From positions 496,001 through 560,000 of the forward strand of contig CBDIDR010000001.1 of assembly GCA_965277895.1 (NCBI GenBank): DNA of 64,000 bases, written 5' to 3'. Positions 46,555 to 55,520 of the stretch are shown piece after piece. The stretch is from GCA-2862585 sp965277895. Lineage in GTDB: Bacteria; Bacteroidota; Bacteroidia; Flavobacteriales; UBA7312. Every line of letters starts with the position of its first letter. Position 1 is the first letter of the stretch. The translations under genes were made by a program, and so were the position numbers. The notes below the pieces were generated by a model. The model saw only the letters and a program-made list of their open reading frames with translations, made no database searches and was not told the origin of the DNA.

Positions 46555-47580
46555 ATGAACGATAATTTAAATCCAGAAAGAGAATCCCTTTCTAAGGTAG
46601 ATTTAGAACTTGACAAGGCATTACGTCCCAAGCAGTTTGATGATTTTAGTGGTCAACCCAAAGTGGTTGAAAACCTAAAAGTATTTGTTAGTGCTGCAAA
46701 AATGAGGGGCGAAGCACTTGACCACGTCTTGCTACATGGCCCTCCGGGATTAGGAAAAACCACCTTATCAAATATTATTGCCAATGAAATGGGTGTTGGA
46801 ATTAAAATCAGTTCTGGACCTGTATTAGATAAACCAGGAGACCTCGCGGGTTTATTAACCAACCTTGAAGAAGGCGATATTTTATTCATAGATGAGATAC
46901 ACCGTTTGAGCCCTATTGTGGAAGAGTATTTATACTCCGCTATGGAAGACTTTAAGATTGATATTATGATTGAGTCAGGGCCAAATGCAAGAGCGGTTCA
47001 AATAGAACTTAATCCCTTTACATTAATTGGCGCTACAACACGCTCAGGCCTACTCACAGCACCTCTAAGAGCACGATTTGGCATCAACTCACGACTGGAG
47101 TATTATAAGATTGAAACGCTTTCAGATATCGTTAATCGTTCATCTAGTATTTTAGATATTTCCATTTCAAAATCGGCATCCGACGAAATTGCCGGACGTA
47201 GTAGAGGGACACCACGTATTGCCAACGCTTTGTTGCGTCGAGTAAGGGATTTTGCCCAAGTCAAAGGTGATGGAACCATTACCCTTGATATCACTCATAT
47301 AGCTTTAGATGCTTTGAACGTAGATGCTCATGGCCTGGATGAAATGGATAACCGTATTCTATTGGCAATTATCGATAAGTTTAAAGGCGGACCAGTTGGC
47401 TTAACTACCATTGCCACAGCCGTTGGTGAACAAAGCGGTACTATTGAAGAGGTGTATGAACCCTTTTTAATTCAAGAAGGCTATCTCATGCGTACACCAA
47501 GAGGAAGACAAGCTACTGAAAAAGCCTATCAACATTTAGGTTTAAATCCATCTTCACAAATCGGTGGTCTCTTCGAATAA
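46555..47580 (+). CDS. ruvB: Holliday junction helicase RuvB
   Basis: ATP-driven motor that moves Holliday junctions with RuvA, 341 residues. Walker A GPPGLGKTT at 62-70, Walker B with DEIH near 113, ATTRSGLLTAPLRARFG sensor region, and the C-terminal winged helix (RTPRGRQATEKAYQHL). Complete. Its partner ruvA is 12 kb away in this window, not adjacent as in E. coli. Followed by queG with a 17-base overlap. Confidence 0.96.
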   Translation: MNDNLNPERESLSKVDLELDKALRPKQFDDFSGQPKVVENLKVFVSAAKMRGEALDHVLLHGPPGLGKTTLSNIIANEMGVGIKISSGPVLDKPGDLAGLLTNLEEGDILFIDEIHRLSPIVEEYLYSAMEDFKIDIMIESGPNARAVQIELNPFTLIGATTRSGLLTAPLRARFGINSRLEYYKIETLSDIVNRSSSILDISISKSASDEIAGRSRGTPRIANALLRRVRDFAQVKGDGTITLDITHIALDALNVDAHGLDEMDNRILLAIIDKFKGGPVGLTTIATAVGEQSGTIEEVYEPFLIQEGYLMRTPRGRQATEKAYQHLGLNPSSQIGGLFE

Positions 47581-48487
47581 ATCCTACAAAAAGATAATTT
47601 CTGATGAAGCACTTCGCTTAGGGTTTTCGCATTGTGGCTTTTCCAAAGCAGACTTTTTAGAAGAAGAAGCCCCTCGTTTAGAAAAATGGTTAAATGACAA
47701 TCATCACGGTGAAATGTCTTATATGGTAAATCATTTTGATAAACGTCTAGATCCTAGGTTATTGGTTGATAATGCCAAAACTGTCGTTTCATTATTACTA
47801 AACTATTATACTGATGAACGTCAAAATTCAGATGCACCAAAACTATCTAAGTATGCTTATGGCGAAGATTATCATTTTGTAATAAAGGACAAACTCAAAA
47901 GTTTACTCGCCTTTATTCAAAACGAAATAGGAGAGGTTAATGGCCGAGTATTTGTGGATAGTGCACCTGTAATGGATAAAGCTTGGGCAGTAAAAGGAGG
48001 CTTAGGATGGATGGGTAAAAACACCAATATTATAAATAAGTCCAGAGGCTCCTTCTTCTTTATTGCAGAGTTGATAATTGATTTAGAGATTGAGCCAGAT
48101 AAGCCAGTGCTAGATCATTGTGGCACATGTACCGCTTGCATAGATGCTTGTCCAACACAAGCCATTGTAGCACCTTATCAGATTGATGGAAGTAAGTGTA
48201 TTTCCTATTTCACTATAGAGCTAAAGGATTCTATTCCCAATGATATGAAGGGTAAAATGGAAGATTGGATGTTTGGTTGTGATGTTTGCCAAGATGTGTG
48301 CCCTTGGAATAGATTTTCAATTCAGCACAATGAAGAACGCTTTAGTCCTCATCCAGATTTATTGAATATGACCAAAGACGATTGGAATGAAATGAATGAG
48401 CTTACCTTCAGCAAAATCTTTAAAAAATCAGCTGTAAAGCGAACAAAATTTTCAGGGTTGAAGCGAAATCTAGATTTTCTTAAATAG
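47564..48487 (+). CDS. queG: Epoxyqueuosine reductase QueG
   Basis: Last step of queuosine synthesis: reduces epoxyqueuosine in tRNA, using cobalamin and two 4Fe-4S clusters. The 307 residues include FVDSAPVMDKAWAVKGGLGWMGKN and two ferredoxin-type motifs, CGTCTACIDACP and CDVCQDVCPW. The start is taken as GTG at 47564, which gives SNKSYKKIISDEA; it overlaps the end of ruvB by 17 bases. It is slightly shorter than many QueG because it lacks the C-terminal HEAT-like repeat. It ends 8 bases into the opposing small gene. Confidence 0.93.
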   Translation: MVSSNKSYKKIISDEALRLGFSHCGFSKADFLEEEAPRLEKWLNDNHHGEMSYMVNHFDKRLDPRLLVDNAKTVVSLLLNYYTDERQNSDAPKLSKYAYGEDYHFVIKDKLKSLLAFIQNEIGEVNGRVFVDSAPVMDKAWAVKGGLGWMGKNTNIINKSRGSFFFIAELIIDLEIEPDKPVLDHCGTCTACIDACPTQAIVAPYQIDGSKCISYFTIELKDSIPNDMKGKMEDWMFGCDVCQDVCPWNRFSIQHNEERFSPHPDLLNMTKDDWNEMNELTFSKIFKKSAVKRTKFSGLKRNLDFLK

Positions 48488-48665
48488 TACTTTCAAAAAC
48501 CTCAATAATTATGCTTTTGTAGTTAGAAAATGTCGTTAGACACCAGATTTTCAATAATAGAAGTTCGTGCTTATTTAAAAGACCAGTAGATTTTCGTAAT
48601 TCTTTCTTAAATAATTGCTTGTCAAAAGAAACTTTTTGGAGTATGGTTTGGCAGAACTTGAGCAT
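48480..48665 (-). CDS. Small hypothetical protein, 61 residues
   Basis: A 61-residue soluble protein, without signal peptide or metal motif, starting MLKFCQTILQKVSFDKQ and rich in Leu and Lys. It lies 34 bases downstream of ubiX on the same strand, and its TAA overlaps the queG end by 8 bases just as the other convergent genes here overlap. A frame of this length filling the gap exactly suggests a real gene. I do not recognise a named family. Confidence 0.55.
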   Translation of the reverse strand: MLKFCQTILQKVSFDKQLFKKELRKSTGLLNKHELLLLKIWCLTTFSNYKSIIIEVFESTI

Positions 48666-48699
48666 AATAAATCGTTTTTTACAAAACGTAGAGGATACT

Positions 48700-49269
48700 C
48701 TATTTATTGCCCCACTGATAGGAATCTAATTCGAGACCACTTAGAGAAATTACTCTGTCGACTACTGTAGCGGCTAGTTCTTCAAATGTATTAGGGTTGC
48801 TATAAAAAGAAGGTGTAGCAGGACAAACTATACCGCCGGCTTCAGTAATAGTCTTCATATTATTGATATGAATAAGATTCAAAGGTGTATCACGTGCTAC
48901 TAAAATCAGCTTTCTTCTTTCCTTTAAAATAACGTCAGCCGATCTAGTAGTTAGGTCATTAGAAATACCCTGAGCTATTCGCCCTAAAGTACCCATAGAA
49001 CATGGGCAAATAATCATTGTTTCAAATCTGGCTGAACCCGATGCAAAGGGAGCGGTAAAATCTTGTGGAGAATAAAATGTGAAAGGCAAATCCTTATAGC
49101 CAGTGTTACCAAGTTCTGTCTTCCATACATACTTAGCATTATCAGACATGAGTACTCCAACTTCATCAATTTGATCAGAGAGTTGTTGCAGCCTATCAAA
49201 CAACACTTTAGCATAGATAGCACCACTGGCACCACTTACTGAAACGACTATTTTTTGTTTCTTACTCAT
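48700..49269 (-). CDS. ubiX: Flavin prenyltransferase UbiX
   Basis: Makes prenylated FMN, the cofactor of UbiD-type decarboxylases, 189 residues. The family opening VSVSGASGAIYAKVLFD binds FMN phosphate; CPCSMGTLGRIAQG and DVILKERRKLILVARDTPL are the other hallmarks. Its start overlaps the upstream outer-membrane gene by ATGA. UbiD is not in the window. The gene sits oddly at the tail of an envelope-protein operon. Confidence 0.95.
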   Translation of the reverse strand: MSKKQKIVVSVSGASGAIYAKVLFDRLQQLSDQIDEVGVLMSDNAKYVWKTELGNTGYKDLPFTFYSPQDFTAPFASGSARFETMIICPCSMGTLGRIAQGISNDLTTRSADVILKERRKLILVARDTPLNLIHINNMKTITEAGGIVCPATPSFYSNPNTFEELAATVVDRVISLSGLELDSYQWGNK

Positions 49270-49856
49270 TCAGAGTACAAATATCGGAAAGAAAAACTTA
49301 ATATGGAATTATATTTTCCTTTGTTTAGCCCATAAGTAGCTCCTCCTGGATGGTCTTGGATAGGTGTGAATGGCAATGAATTAGTGATTTCCCAAAACAT
49401 AAAAAGTCTTGGTTTTAGCTTAATCCCTGCGGCTAATTTTGCTCCAATGTCGAATTTATTGTAATCACTTTTTGTGACATCTTTATAGCCATAAATATCA
49501 TAGGTTTTACCATCTAGCAGTACGGAAAACAGCAAGCCGCCTTCATAAATAAATCCTTTTGATGATTTTTGTACACACCAAGATGTTTCAATGTATGATA
49601 AGTCAATTCGGAAATTACTGTTGAGGTCATTACTACCTTTATCAATGTAATACATAGCTAATTCTCCTCTAGTGGCTAAGTTTATGGGATGGTTTACAAA
49701 GGAACCCAATTTTACACCCACTTTATTGAAGCCTCCTAATTGGTCACCAGAAACTTGTGAAGTACTAATACCTCCTATGGCACCAGCCTTGAAATTCTGT
49801 GCCGATAGTATTCCAGCAGTAAGTAGTAAAATGAATATAAAGTGTAATCGAATCAT
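49266..49856 (-). CDS. Outer-membrane beta-barrel protein (PorT-like)
   Basis: A 196-residue protein with a signal peptide (1-20, ILSAQ) and alternating strands typical of a small eight-stranded barrel: GAIGGISTSQVSGD, GFNKVGVKLGSFV and a C-terminal aromatic SFSFRYLYSE. The opening resembles the PorT outer-membrane barrel family. It overlaps DUF6588-like upstream by 4 bases (49853-49856) and ubiX downstream by 4, so it is translationally coupled at both ends. Function unknown. Confidence 0.75.
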   Translation of the reverse strand: MIRLHFIFILLLTAGILSAQNFKAGAIGGISTSQVSGDQLGGFNKVGVKLGSFVNHPINLATRGELAMYYIDKGSNDLNSNFRIDLSYIETSWCVQKSSKGFIYEGGLLFSVLLDGKTYDIYGYKDVTKSDYNKFDIGAKLAAGIKLKPRLFMFWEITNSLPFTPIQDHPGGATYGLNKGKYNSILSFSFRYLYSE

Positions 49857-50812
49857 CTAAAGCTTACGCCAATACCAGCTGAAGTTATAGGGTAGTCTGA
49901 AAACGTTTGGTTGGCATAGATTGTAAATATAGCAAATTGAAGCCTAACCCCTGCCGCTACTTGAAAAACTGATTGGGATTCAAATTCCATATCTAGAGGG
50001 ACATTAAATTCGATGACATTAGTACTTCCAAGTTGAAAATTGGTGTTAGAACTGAATGAAGTTTTCACAGAGTTATAACCCATACTTCCATAGGCAGTAA
50101 TGAGTGCGAATTTCTTAGACAATATAAGGTTATATGTAGCGGCATCAATATCTAAACTTACATCTTGCTTTACACTTTGACTTTCGACTTCAAAAGACGT
50201 TTTAAATCTACTTAACGCTCCTTGAAAGGATAGGTCGAAAGGCAGTTTGTTCACAATAGGTATCCATTGAAGGAGATCGTGCTTTACACCTGCTCCATAT
50301 AATTTGATAGAACCTTCACCAATGAAACCGATATCATAGTCATAAGCAGGTATATATCTTACATTTACTTCAGTGCCTTTGAAAAAACCAATGCCAGCAT
50401 TCAGGGTTGGAATAGGAATAGATGTTAAAGAGACATTTTGTTCAGGCATAGTAAATGTACTCGAAAAATTACTTCCTGTATAGTCAATCTCCGCACCCAT
50501 TCCTTCACCAAGAATCGTGGGTGTAAAATTATCACTACTACTAAAATTAGCAATGTCATTTGGGTTGAATGATTTTTGCTCGTCTGAAAGGGTTATCATG
50601 TTTATTGTAAGGCTCACATCAAAACCAGCTAGTTTATGAGGTTTAGCAGTATTGTACCAACCGCTATTAAGTCCTGCTCCTATACTATTTGAGAAGGGGG
50701 AAAAATAGGCTGATAAGAACGCCTCTGCATCATCGCTATTAACGATGTTGTTTTGTTGAGCACTAGATGAAAGAAATACAAATGCAAAAATTAAGGTTAA
50801 GATGTTTTTCAT
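49853..50812 (-). CDS. DUF6588-like outer-membrane protein
   Basis: A 319-residue exported protein with signal peptide (1-18, ending SSSAQ). The early segment AEAFLSAYFSPFSNSIGAGLNSGWYNTAKPH-type pattern recalls DUF6588 Bacteroidota proteins, and many alternating strands with a final GIGVSFR predict an outer-membrane barrel. No catalytic motif is seen. It follows the Omp28-like gene by 12 bases. Confidence 0.75.
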   Translation of the reverse strand: MKNILTLIFAFVFLSSSAQQNNIVNSDDAEAFLSAYFSPFSNSIGAGLNSGWYNTAKPHKLAGFDVSLTINMITLSDEQKSFNPNDIANFSSSDNFTPTILGEGMGAEIDYTGSNFSSTFTMPEQNVSLTSIPIPTLNAGIGFFKGTEVNVRYIPAYDYDIGFIGEGSIKLYGAGVKHDLLQWIPIVNKLPFDLSFQGALSRFKTSFEVESQSVKQDVSLDIDAATYNLILSKKFALITAYGSMGYNSVKTSFSSNTNFQLGSTNVIEFNVPLDMEFESQSVFQVAAGVRLQFAIFTIYANQTFSDYPITSAGIGVSFR

Positions 50813-50824
50813 AGTCTAATTTCT

Positions 50825-51625
50825 TTAATCAGTTAGATGAATCTTTTCGGCTTGCAATACTTCTTTATTGCTATCATTGTATACGTAAGCCACTACATTG
50901 CAGTTACTTCTTACCCAATTATTATCTAAACTATAATCAAATTCGAATGAGGAATATTCGCTAGTCAAAGTAATATCAGTACCCCAAGTGCCATTAACAT
51001 TGGTTCTTAAGACGTGGTTATGCTCGTAATCTTCCACTAAATCTACACCGTCAATTTGGTAATCAATAATTTTATCTTCGGTAATACATACCACTAACTT
51101 TAAGTTCCCGCTTATATCACTCAAACTTTTAGCCCGTACTGTAATTTTGTTATTACTTTCTGAAAGTAATATTCCTACTGATGGCGTTTGATTTAGGATT
51201 TCAGTGACCATGCTTGCCCACTCTGTATAGTCTACGAGTACATTTTCAGGATATCCTTTTCTATTTACCATTCCGATAGGAAAACTCTCAGGGCCAAAAA
51301 AGGTAGCTAATTCGTCTCCAGCAGTTGTTCTAAAATCGGTAGTAAATACCCCAGATGGTGCGGCGAAAAAACCAGAGTGTACGCCAATACCTACAATTTT
51401 ACCTTCAAATAAGTTTTCAATAGTATGTAACTCAGAAGATGCTAAGGGGCAGTTTGTACACTTGTAGCCAGTGAAGTCTTCAATGAGTACTTTTTGCACA
51501 ATAGTAGTTGTATCGACTCCACCGCCGCCATTATTATCTCCTTGAAGAAAATCGGTTCTTTCAATTTTATCGCAAGAACTAAAAAATGCAATCAATACGA
51601 TTAGATATGTAGTTGTAATTTTCAT
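50825..51625 (-). CDS. Omp28-related lipoprotein with CxxC motif
   Basis: A 266-residue lipoprotein. The lipobox is FSSC at Cys18. The Omp28 family start VLIEDFTGYKCTNCPLAS follows, with a thioredoxin-like CTNC at Cys56/Cys59, then GVHSGFFAAP, and a second beta-rich domain. Omp28-like proteins have a thioredoxin-like N-terminus, and their biochemical role is not known. It sits between the DUF6029-like and DUF6588-like genes with 3 and 12 bases of spacing. Confidence 0.85.
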   Translation of the reverse strand: MKITTTYLIVLIAFFSSCDKIERTDFLQGDNNGGGGVDTTTIVQKVLIEDFTGYKCTNCPLASSELHTIENLFEGKIVGIGVHSGFFAAPSGVFTTDFRTTAGDELATFFGPESFPIGMVNRKGYPENVLVDYTEWASMVTEILNQTPSVGILLSESNNKITVRAKSLSDISGNLKLVVCITEDKIIDYQIDGVDLVEDYEHNHVLRTNVNGTWGTDITLTSEYSSFEFDYSLDNNWVRSNCNVVAYVYNDSNKEVLQAEKIHLTD

Positions 51626-51628
51626 GTT

Positions 51629-53284
51629 TTAAAAGCTTGAGGTGATACTTAAAGTAAATCCGTTGGAAGATGGTACGTTTTTACAAACTCCTCCTACACA
51701 AAATACACCTTCACGTTTTTTACCATATCCTAATTCAAATCTATTCGTTCCTTTTGAGTAACCACAACTAATGTTGAGGTAATGAACAGCTTCATGCGAC
51801 ACGCCATCGTGGTCCGTGTAGCCGCCATTGTATTGGTCTATAAAGGCAAAAAACCAGTGTGGGGAAAAGGTATATTCTACTAGGCCCATTACCCAATCGC
51901 CTTGGTCATAGTCATATTCTTTGCTGTCATCAATAGATAAATATTGAAACTCTGTTCTTACTGTATGTTTTGGCTTTATTTTATAATTCACATCAATAAT
52001 ACCTATTCTTGCGTGAATATCTTTACCGTAGTTTTTACCTTGAATAACATCTTTGTTGTATATAATATTAAGGTAGTTTGCCATAACTTTTACCTTTTTG
52101 CTGATTTTCTTTTTGATGTCAAAATTGAAGTCTCTAAAATATAACTCCTCACCAATAACACTAAAGAACATAGGGGTATGGCTTTCTGTTTCAGTCAGTA
52201 CAGATGAACCACCATTTAGACCATTTATTCTGGAATAGTTAAGGCCTAATTGCGTGCCGTATTTACCACCTAGTGGGCTTTTCTTTTTAAAGGTATAATT
52301 TACTTGTCCTTGAAAGCCTAATTCGCCTAATGGTTGTGTTGCAAAAGGGTAAAAGGCAGCCAAGGTATAGACGTGTTGCTTGCTTATTGCAGGAATGAAG
52401 TTTAAGGTCAGTTCTTTTCCAGTTCCCCCTCTTTTTGAGCGATAATCCATATTATCTACTCTATGTGCCTCAAGAATAATACCTAAACCTCTTTCAGAGT
52501 ATGTTAAATTTGCCATTAATGCGTTGCCCGGAGCATAGTTGTTGTAGGTTACGCCACCAGCAGGGTCATTAAATTTGTAAGCGTACTCTGAATTGAAGGA
52601 AAACTTTCCTCTGTTAACAGTTGTTCTTAATGCATATGCAGCAACATTTTCTGGAAGGTTATAAACAGGGTTATTGTCTTCTTGAAAACGACTTACAAAG
52701 CTACCTCCAACAATGGCGTTTGTTTTGCTGTTTTCTAAAGAAAGAGCATCATTAACATTTAATTCACCATCAATTCCTCGAATGATACCAGGACCTTGTT
52801 CCCAAAATAAACGCTGTTTAGCCACAAAACCTTTAAGGGATAAACCTTTAGCTGGAGTATATTTTAAGCGAACCCCATCCATAGCGTTATCGATTCCTAA
52901 GCTTTTTTCTTCATAACTTCTGAAGATAAGTCCATTACCAAACTGCTCATAGAAATTACCAACGGTAATGTCTAATCCATACACATTGTACTGTGCAAAT
53001 CGGTAGGGAATACCATTTCCATTGAATCTAGAGTCAAAGTCTTGAAGGGCATTTAGGTAGCTTTCGTAACGAATACCTGCAGTAAAGTTACCTTTATTGA
53101 ACAGGATATTTGAATAACCATTCATTAGCATAAACTCATCTACTTTTGATGCGTTTATTGAAGGGTCTTCTGTATAGGTTTGTGCATTAAAGTTAAAATC
53201 CCCTTGAATAGTTCCAGGGGAATTTTCTTGACCGAATACTACAAACGGTAAAAGCACTATTAGGAGGAGATTTAATTTTTTCAT
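51629..53284 (-). CDS. DUF6029-like outer-membrane protein
   Basis: A 551-residue exported protein with signal peptide (1-18, ending VVFGQ). Long alternating strands, many Asn and Tyr, and an ending NGFTLSITSSF suggest a large outer-membrane barrel. Segments FNKGNFTAGIRYESYLNAL and VGNFYEQFGNGLIFRSYEEKS fit the DUF6029 family as I remember it. It starts 3 bases after the TlpA-like gene and ends 3 bases before the Omp28-like gene. No function is known. Confidence 0.75.
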   Translation of the reverse strand: MKKLNLLLIVLLPFVVFGQENSPGTIQGDFNFNAQTYTEDPSINASKVDEFMLMNGYSNILFNKGNFTAGIRYESYLNALQDFDSRFNGNGIPYRFAQYNVYGLDITVGNFYEQFGNGLIFRSYEEKSLGIDNAMDGVRLKYTPAKGLSLKGFVAKQRLFWEQGPGIIRGIDGELNVNDALSLENSKTNAIVGGSFVSRFQEDNNPVYNLPENVAAYALRTTVNRGKFSFNSEYAYKFNDPAGGVTYNNYAPGNALMANLTYSERGLGIILEAHRVDNMDYRSKRGGTGKELTLNFIPAISKQHVYTLAAFYPFATQPLGELGFQGQVNYTFKKKSPLGGKYGTQLGLNYSRINGLNGGSSVLTETESHTPMFFSVIGEELYFRDFNFDIKKKISKKVKVMANYLNIIYNKDVIQGKNYGKDIHARIGIIDVNYKIKPKHTVRTEFQYLSIDDSKEYDYDQGDWVMGLVEYTFSPHWFFAFIDQYNGGYTDHDGVSHEAVHYLNISCGYSKGTNRFELGYGKKREGVFCVGGVCKNVPSSNGFTLSITSSF

Positions 53285-53287
53285 TGT

Positions 53288-53779
53288 CTATTTTGAAAGT
53301 GCTTCTATTTGCTCATATAGTTCGTATTCATCACCATCTTTGTAGCCAGTGTGTTGCCAAACAATTTCTTTCTTAGAATTAAGTAAGAAAGTATGTGGTA
53401 CACCTCCTACACCCATAGCTCTTTTGAAATCTCCGTTTGGATCACAGTAGACTTCGTATTCCCACATTTCTGAATTTACTTTAGGCTTAACTTTTGACAT
53501 ATTTCTTGCATCATCAATAGAAATAGCAATAATTTTTACGTCTGTTTCATCTTGCCAATCTTCGTACACTTCAGCAATGGTAGATAATTCTTTGATACAA
53601 GGTTTGCACCAAGTTGCCCAAAAACTGATAACAATAGGGTTGCCGTCATTATCAAATTCTGATGAGTTGATTATGGTGTTCTCTAAAGTTTTTAAATCAA
53701 CTTTTGGTAGTGTTCTGTTTTGCGAAAAGGCTACAAAATTGATGCTGATTAGAGCGGAAATTAAAAGGAATTTTTTCAT
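53288..53779 (-). CDS. TlpA-like thiol-disulfide oxidoreductase
   Basis: A 163-residue exported thioredoxin-fold protein. The signal peptide ends AFSQ at residue 20, followed by the redox motif WATWCKPC (Cys58, Cys61) and a cis-proline GVPHTF later. Such proteins keep or break disulfides in the periplasm. It is the first gene of the leftward operon of outer-membrane proteins; an upstream terminator lies only ~23 bases before its start. Confidence 0.92.
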   Translation of the reverse strand: MKKFLLISALISINFVAFSQNRTLPKVDLKTLENTIINSSEFDNDGNPIVISFWATWCKPCIKELSTIAEVYEDWQDETDVKIIAISIDDARNMSKVKPKVNSEMWEYEVYCDPNGDFKRAMGVGGVPHTFLLNSKKEIVWQHTGYKDGDEYELYEQIEALSK

Positions 53780-53801
53780 AGTATTTTATTTTTTAAGCAT
53801 T

Positions 53802-53847
53802 AAAAAAAGGTCAGCAATTAGTTTTGGCTAATCTACTGACCTTTTTT
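53802..53847 (-). terminator. Terminator after the TlpA-T9SS gene
   Basis: On the minus strand AAAAAAGGTCAG pairs with CTGACCTTTTTT, and an inner ATTAG/CTAAT pairing tightens the loop. It follows the end of the 53867-55384 gene and precedes the next gene on the same strand by about 22 bases. Confidence 0.75.
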
Positions 53848-53866
53848 GTTTTTAGCAAATTAACTC

Positions 53867-55384
53867 TTACTTGCTAACAGTAATTTTTATTGTATTGATT
53901 TCACCGTTTATTGATAGGTGAGCAAAGTAAATACCGTTAGTCATTTTATCAACGTTAATGCCTATAGTGTTATTGCCAGAATTTAGAGAATAGTTTTCTC
54001 TCATAATAGTTTTACCTAATACATCTACAATTTCAAGGGTAGTATTAGCATTTTCTAATAAGTCTACTGAAATGGTAGCATTAGAAGAAATTGGATTTGG
54101 ATATAAGGATACTGAGATATTATTTCCTTCAATAATTGAAGTTGTTCCTTCTCCATCTGAGTCAGCACCAAAGTTTTCTTTTGTATTAAATCCAAAGTTT
54201 GGCTTACTCATGTTTTCAATAACTGCTGTATTTCCAGCATAAACTGCATATCCTGCCTCATCTAAACTTGATAAAGAAATACCATCACCAAAAGAATCGT
54301 CAATATTTAGTTCATAGCAGTCAACTCCAGCAGGTAATGCTACAGGATATTCAAAGGTTTGCATAGCGTCAGGGCCACCTGCTCCATATTGATCATCTGT
54401 TCCAGCCTCATAAGGTCCAAAACTTGCGAGAGTATTACCATTGCCGTCGTTTAATTCCCAAGTAATTTCACCAGGGTAATTATCTGTAACTATTACAACT
54501 TTCACTAAATTTTCGGAGGTAAATCCAGCCAGGCTAACAAATATCTTACCTTCATTTCCATCAGTATACAAATCAGTGGTTCCATTAGGCTGTGATACAA
54601 CAACGTCAAAATTAAGTTCATTTTGTACATTGTCAATTTCAGTGAACTCAACTGTAGTAGTAGCTAAAGAGGCTAAATTACCTTGCCAGTTTACTGTTTC
54701 TATTGCTTCTGCATTTCCTTCTTCAAATAATTCAATTGTAGCTGATGTTAAATTATTAGTTCCATAGTTACACAATGTGATGCTTGGTGTTACACTTTCG
54801 CCTGCAATACACATGATGTTAGTGTTATCTTCTAAAGATGAGTTATCAGTTGCACCAACAGGAGAAACACCACAGTTTGCAGAAAATTGTGATAATACAC
54901 TTGCTGTAGGTGATTGACCAAATTCATATATAGTTCCATCTGGACAAACACCATATATTGTAGGGTAATATGATATTTCTAATAAATTGCCTACGGAATT
55001 GTCATCAATTATTGGATAAGGAGTACCTTCAATCCAGTTTCCTTGAGTGCCGCTAGTAGTGCCTTCTAGGTCAGCTTGACCCGTGTTGGCGTCTCCTTCG
55101 ACAAATAATACGCCGATTTCATTACTTCCTCCTGGACCGTATACATTGTATAAGTCTTTGAGAGTATGTGCTTCATGGAATGACCAACAAGGTCCACACC
55201 AAGTTGCAGATACGTCAATGATAACTGGCATGCCATTATTTAAGTAGTCAGAGTATAAAGAATGGGAATTTCCATTAATATCAACTGCTGTGAAATCTGG
55301 GGCAGTAGAGCCATCTGCTAATTGTGCAGTTGCGTTAAATGTAAATGACACTAAACACGCTAAGGCTAATAAATATGCTTTCAT
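53867..55384 (-). CDS. TlpA-like thioredoxin protein with type IX sorting domain
   Basis: A 505-residue exported protein. The ATG at 55384 is preferred because it gives the signal peptide MKAYLLALACLVSFTFNATAQ-like start. A thioredoxin-fold domain follows, with TAPDFTAVDINGN and CGPC at Cys63/Cys66, then a beta-rich middle and a type A sorting domain in the last ~80 residues (SLYPNPISSNATISV, TNGIYFAHL). It would be a redox-active protein at the cell surface. Downstream is a terminator, then a second TlpA-like gene. Confidence 0.88.
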   Translation of the reverse strand: MKAYLLALACLVSFTFNATAQLADGSTAPDFTAVDINGNSHSLYSDYLNNGMPVIIDVSATWCGPCWSFHEAHTLKDLYNVYGPGGSNEIGVLFVEGDANTGQADLEGTTSGTQGNWIEGTPYPIIDDNSVGNLLEISYYPTIYGVCPDGTIYEFGQSPTASVLSQFSANCGVSPVGATDNSSLEDNTNIMCIAGESVTPSITLCNYGTNNLTSATIELFEEGNAEAIETVNWQGNLASLATTTVEFTEIDNVQNELNFDVVVSQPNGTTDLYTDGNEGKIFVSLAGFTSENLVKVVIVTDNYPGEITWELNDGNGNTLASFGPYEAGTDDQYGAGGPDAMQTFEYPVALPAGVDCYELNIDDSFGDGISLSSLDEAGYAVYAGNTAVIENMSKPNFGFNTKENFGADSDGEGTTSIIEGNNISVSLYPNPISSNATISVDLLENANTTLEIVDVLGKTIMRENYSLNSGNNTIGINVDKMTNGIYFAHLSINGEINTIKITVSK

Positions 55385-55467
55385 AAAATTGTATTGATTA
55401 AGGTTAGTTTGACACAAAATTAATAAAAAATGATAACTAAACAGTTAAAAAAGAGAGATTATACTTA

Positions 55468-55504
55468 CAAAAAAAAGAGCAGCCAAATTTGACTGCTCTT
55501 TTAA
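55468..55504 (-). terminator. Terminator after the short Omp28-like gene
   Basis: On the minus strand AAAAGAGCAG pairs with CTGCTCTTTT around TCAAATTTGG-type loop, followed by T residues. It starts about 17 bases after the stop codon of the gene at 55521-55907. Confidence 0.75.
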
Positions 55505-55520
55505 TTACTTTCTAAATTTA

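Noticed and set aside
53801..53850. The TTTTTT/AAAAAA-flanked stem as an insertion sequence end
   Set aside because: No transposase or target duplication; it fits a terminator.
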